A stretch of 22,500 nucleotides of DNA from Anaeromyces robustus (Eukaryota; Neocallimastigomycota; Neocallimastigomycetes; Neocallimastigales; Neocallimastigaceae), in contig MCFG01000313.1 of NCBI GenBank assembly GCA_002104895.1, forward strand, positions 1 to 22,500, read 5' to 3'. How positions within the stretch are numbered: position 1 is the stretch's first letter; each line of letters begins with the position of its first letter. The notes below the pieces were generated by a model. It saw only the letters and a program-made list of their open reading frames with translations, did not search any database and was not told the DNA's origin. The translations under genes and the position numbers were made by a program. Shown here in pieces: positions 18,738 to 22,500 of the stretch.

Positions 18738-18886
18738 ATTATATTTTTAAGTATAATCAATTAATAAAGGTATAATTATATATTCAGAGAAAAAAAAAAC
18801 AAAAAAAAAATAATACTTAAAAATATAATTATAAATAGTTTTTTTTTTCTCTGAATATATAATTATACCCTTATTAAATGATTATT
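18738..18886. repeat. Nested inverted-repeat element in A-B-A'-B' order
   Basis: Arm B (18763-18800, containing GTATAATTATATATTCAGAG and then A10C) pairs with B' (18838-18875) over 38 bp with one mismatch. Imperfect pairing extends outward through TAATCA/TGATTA. Upstream arm A (ATTATATTTTTAAGTAT, about 18738-18754) pairs with A' (ATACTTAAAAATATAAT) inside the B-B' loop. The interleaved order would be a pseudoknot topology in RNA. As DNA it looks like a small non-autonomous inverted-repeat element or two overlapping ones. No coding capacity. Confidence 0.7.
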
Positions 18887-19332
18887 CTTGTTATCTAATA
18901 TTGATTTGGTATTATTCATAACTCTTATTTATTTTTGTTACATTAATTTTTTTTTATTTACTTCTTTAGTCAATAAGTAAATTATATGTAGTAACGTTTC
19001 ATAAAAATTTTTATATAATGCAATTATTATTATCATAATGAAAAAAAAATAGTTATTCTCTATATATAATGGTCAAAAAAAAAAAGCAGTAAAAACAATA
19101 ACTAATAATACAGATAATTCTATTAAAATAATATTATTATATTTATCTATTAATTTATTTACTCCTTTATCAATGAATATAATATGGAAGATAAAAATCC
19201 TCTAATTACAATAAAAAAAATAATAAAACTTTAAAAACAATTACTATTAAAATTGAATAAAATCACATATGTAATAAAATAAGTATCATATTTTAATACT
19301 ATAATAATTTTTTTTAATAAATGATTAATCAA

Positions 19333-19352
19333 TAACAACAACAACAACAACA
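19333..19352. repeat. (CAA)n run
   Basis: About six CAA/ACA triplets followed by a poly-A stretch. There is no coding frame around it. Confidence 0.8.
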
Positions 19353-20206
19353 AAAAAAAAAAAAGGTAAAATTAATAATTAATTTATAGTTTAATTTTAA
19401 AAAAATACATTTTTTAATTATTAAATTTTTAATAAAAATAAATAAAAAAAAGAAAAAAAATTATGATTTTAAAAAAAATTGAAAAAAAAATTTTTTTTAA
19501 AAAAACATTTTAATTAAATTAAGATTAATTTAATTTATTTGTCCTACCAATAAACTAAAAATAATACAAAAAGAAAAGTTTAAATTATAATTTTTAATAA
19601 GGTTTTACCATCAATAAACATTTTTTTTTTTAACACCAACAATTAATAAATAAATAAATAGATAATCATTAAATAAATATATTGAATAAAATAAACAAAT
19701 AAATTAATTAATAACTAAATAAATAATTATAACTTTTTACCATATAAAGATAATATTTTTATTGTTTTTATTTCTAAATTAGCACTTAATTAATAATTAC
19801 TAAATGTAAATATAATAATAAATTATTTAATAATAATTAATAAAAGTTTTACATTTTATCACAATTAATTAAATATAGTTATATTTAAATATATCAATAA
19901 ATTATTACAGGAAAAAAAAAACATACTTTTATTTCATCTTTTATCATTAATATTGACTTTTCTTTTTTTTTTGTATTATATATATATTTATAGTTATAAG
20001 TAAAAAAAAAAAAGAATTTTTTGGTTCATTTATTGATTTTTCTAATTAATAAATTAAAGTTTATAACAATTCGTTTGGAATTTTTTTTTACTTTTAGTTA
20101 GTCACATGATATTTGTATTGTTTAAACAATTATTTTTGATATATATAATATATAAATAATATAATTAAATATATTCAATATATATTATATAAATAAATAA
20201 AAATAA

Positions 20207-20266
20207 ATAAACAATATAATTAAATAAATGAATGAATGAATTAATATTAATAAATAAATAAATAAT
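20207..20266. repeat. Degenerate (AAAT)n/(GAAT)n tract
   Basis: Tetranucleotide-like sequence with AAAT units and a short ATGAATGAATGAA patch. It is part of a wider simple-sequence zone to about 20720. Confidence 0.65.
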
Positions 20267-21311
20267 TCTATTTATTATTTTTTCATTATTTTAATAGTAT
20301 TTTGATTTACTATAAAAAGAATATTAATTTTGCTATACTATTGTTTTTATATTAAAATATATATAAAACATATATAAAATATATATAAAATTAATATATA
20401 TTATATATATTAATTAAAATGATCATAAATCATAATAAATTGGCATAAATCATAAATAATAGAATAATAAAAAATTAAATAATAAAAATTTAATAAATAA
20501 TTAATAATAAAATCCAAACATCATAAAAAAGCAATAAATGATTTAATAATAATATAATTAATATATTATTATTAATATTATTTTATATTATTAATATTAA
20601 ATAATATTAATTATAATAAATAATAAATAAATAGAAAGAAAAAAAAGAATAATAAATAATAATAAATAATAATAATTAATAATAATAGTTAATAATAATA
20701 ATAATATAGAATAATAATAAAGAATAAAATTTTAAATATAATTATTAAATAATAATATTAAAGTTAAATAATTAAATTTTTTTTTCATTTTTTTATTATT
20801 GTTTCATATGCCATAAAAAAAAAATAATAATAAAAATAAAATAAACTAAAAAATAAATTTTAAAATAATAAAATTAAAAAAAATTGAATTTAAAAATTAA
20901 TTTAAAAGTAAATAAAAGATTAAAAGAAAAATGTTTAAATTAACAAATAGTTATCAAATAAAATAAAACAAAATAATTATAATAAAACAATTATTTTGTA
21001 ATAATTTTATAAAATAATTAATAGTATCACATAATTCGAGAAATATATATTATATATAATATTCAATATTTAAATTAACTTTTTTTTTAAAATAATTAAA
21101 AGCAAAAACAAACAAAAATTTCTTTTAAATTAAAAAAAAAATATCAAATAAATAATATAAGAATATAAGTAATATAAATTATATATAAATTTTATATACT
21201 ATATAACAATTTATAGTATATAAAATAATTTTATACCTAAAAATTATATTAAATAATAATAATTATTATAATTAATATACAATTCAATATATATCAGAAT
21301 TATATATATAG

Positions 21312-21319
21312 TTACGTCA
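21312..21319 (+). promoter_or_regulatory. CRE-like motif TTACGTCA upstream of paralogue 3
   Basis: GTTACGTCACC contains TTACGTCA, a full half-conserved CRE/ATF-type bZIP site. It lies 94 bp before the ATG at 21413. CpG-containing words are very rare in this spacer, so the match stands out. I saw no such site before the other two paralogues. Function is inferred from the motif alone. Confidence 0.35.
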
Positions 21320-21412
21320 CCTTTCAAATTTTGGATTTTTGTAAAAGAAAAATAATAGTAAATAAATTAATTATATTACTTTTATAAAATTTATAAATAA
21401 AAAAGAAAAAAA

Positions 21413-22500
21413 ATGAACTCAATATACCCATCACAAGAATTAATTAAATTTGGAGAAGCTAGAAATGGAATATCTGAACAAAAAATAGATACCTATCAAA
21501 TTTTAATAACATTTTTTATAACGAATAATTATTTTCCATGGCTAGTATTAACTCTTTTATTAAATACTAAAAATTGGAAAAGACCAGTAATAATAATTAT
21601 AATATTATTTTGGTTATTAAGATCATTGGGTAATATTTTAGACAAAATAAAAACATTCTTTAAAAAAGATATAGATCTTACTTGGCCATATTCATATGAA
21701 CGTTGGCGTTATTCAATAGTACCATATTATGTTGTATGGTTAATAGCAGAAATAATAGCAGATTGGTATCCATTGATAAGAACAAAATCTGTAACAAATA
21801 ATGGATGGAAAAAAATATATTATGTATATATAAGTTGTATATTATATAATTTATCAAAACTCTATGGTATTTTTACCTACATATCAAAATATTATATTGA
21901 TTTAACAGTATATGATGAAAATGGTAATCCCAAATTAACTATGATGGAACAAAAAGTTAGTTGGTGGAAATGTGTGACAGCTATACAAGTAACAAGTTTA
22001 ATATATGATATATCAGTTATTTATTCTTTAAAAACTTGTCTTTTTGATAAATTAAAAGAATTTAATGGTAAAAATAATCTTTTAGATAAATTTAAATATA
22101 TATCTGAACTTCGTATAGTATTTTCTATGATAGCGTCTATTGCTTTTATCCCATTTGCGGTGATTGTTGCAGTATCATTAGAAAAAATTATTGAAGGAGA
22201 AAGAGGATTATATGAATATGAAAATCCCGAAAATAGAGTAGAACAATTACGTAATATTGTCATTACTATTAATTATACGTTTATATATATAGATCAAATT
22301 TTACTTAAAATTTATGCAAGTAATTATAATAATGAAAATAGTTGGAATGGTGATGATGATGATACCTATACTATTGATAATACAGATTCATGTTATGAGG
22401 ATGGTAGTAGTGGTAGTTATAGTGGTAATAATAGTAGTGGTAAAAGTAGAAGTAGAGGTGGAGGTAATAGTAAAGTAAGTAATATGAGTAATACAAGTTA
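21413..22500 (+). CDS. 7TM membrane protein paralogue 3 (3' partial)
   Basis: ATG at 21413 (leader AAAAGAAAAAAAATGAAC) opens a frame still open at the window end: 362 codons plus two bases. The whole seven-helix region is present, with helices near 29-50, 58-74, 101-117, 136-158, 184-206, 235-256 and 281-299. It is more diverged than paralogues 1 and 2 but keeps FPWL (41-44), ADWYPLIRTKSVT (116-128), CILYN (142-146), WW (184-185), YDISVI (198-203), KFKYISELRI (226-235) and YIDQILLK (292-299). The visible tail is acidic (GDDDDTY) and then Gly/Ser-rich (GSSGSYSGNNSSGKSRSR), unlike the other two. The stop codon and the end of the tail lie outside the window. The function is unrecognised; see paralogue 1. 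Confidence 0.9.
   Translation, partial: MNSIYPSQELIKFGEARNGISEQKIDTYQILITFFITNNYFPWLVLTLLLNTKNWKRPVIIIIILFWLLRSLGNILDKIKTFFKKDIDLTWPYSYERWRYSIVPYYVVWLIAEIIADWYPLIRTKSVTNNGWKKIYYVYISCILYNLSKLYGIFTYISKYYIDLTVYDENGNPKLTMMEQKVSWWKCVTAIQVTSLIYDISVIYSLKTCLFDKLKEFNGKNNLLDKFKYISELRIVFSMIASIAFIPFAVIVAVSLEKIIEGERGLYEYENPENRVEQLRNIVITINYTFIYIDQILLKIYASNYNNENSWNGDDDDTYTIDNTDSCYEDGSSGSYSGNNSSGKSRSRGGGNSKVSNMSNTS

Larger units (their letters stand above)
17124..21412. other. Long spacer between 7TM paralogues 2 and 3, no gene seen
   Basis: About 4.3 kb, the largest gap, with no convincing gene on either strand. Listed separately are a 28-nt poly-T run (17436), a 20-bp direct repeat (18107), hairpins at 18389 and 18527, a large nested inverted-repeat element (18738-18880), a (CAA)6 run (19333) and a CRE-like site (21312). 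The 20160-20780 part is degenerate (AAAT)n/(AAT)n. A TCACATGA E-box-like palindrome occurs at about 20102. No decayed copy of the 7TM gene was recognised in it. Confidence 0.65.

Noticed and set aside
22021-22263. Minus-strand frame of 80 codons
   Set aside because: Lies wholly within 7TM paralogue 3, whose + strand translation aligns with two paralogues across the region.
1-22500. Dictyostelium or Plasmodium origin
   Set aside because: AT bias and poly-Asn fit both, but the multi-kilobase spacers and the ankyrin protein style fit gut fungi better. This is a judgement, not proof; a database search would settle it.

Overview
The window looks like nuclear DNA of a very AT-rich eukaryote, most likely an anaerobic gut fungus (Neocallimastigomycota, Neocallimastix/Piromyces type). 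The signs are long continuous ORFs using almost only A/T-ending codons, Asn tracts made of AAT codons, 2-4 kb spacers that are nearly pure A+T and full of (AAAT)n, (AAT)n and 27-29 nt homopolymer runs, and a large ankyrin protein whose style I associate with gut fungi. No bacterial ribosome binding sites, operons, tRNA, rRNA or CRISPR were seen. Dictyostelium-like amoebae share the AT bias and poly-Asn tracts, but the very long spacers fit less well. The assignment is inference.

Layout, all genes on the + strand: (1) 1-315, the C-terminal end of an unrecognised gene. (2) 316-1969, a spacer with a 46-bp tandem repeat, a perfect 18-bp hairpin and an (AAAT)n array. (3) 1970-2508, a frameshifted ankyrin-type relic. 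(4) 2509-4272, a spacer with an (ATT)n array, a less AT-rich island with broken reading frames, and two hairpins. (5) 4273-7422, an intact 1049-residue ankyrin-repeat protein. (6) 7939-8290, a possible ankyrin scrap running into a long (AAT)n array. (7) 8291-11471, spacer. (8) 11472-12935, 15615-17123 and 21413-22500 (cut by the window end), three tandem paralogues of a seven-helix membrane protein, separated by 2.7 and 4.3 kb of spacer.

Two local gene families dominate: ankyrin proteins with at least one decayed copy, and a dispersed tandem array of 7TM proteins. The 7TM family is the most interesting content. It has a predicted N-out/C-in, GPCR-like topology. Its strongest conserved blocks fall in or beside predicted cytoplasmic loops 2 and 3, and its long low-complexity C-terminal tails differ in every copy. 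I do not recognise it as any named receptor, channel or transporter family. About one third of the window is coding.
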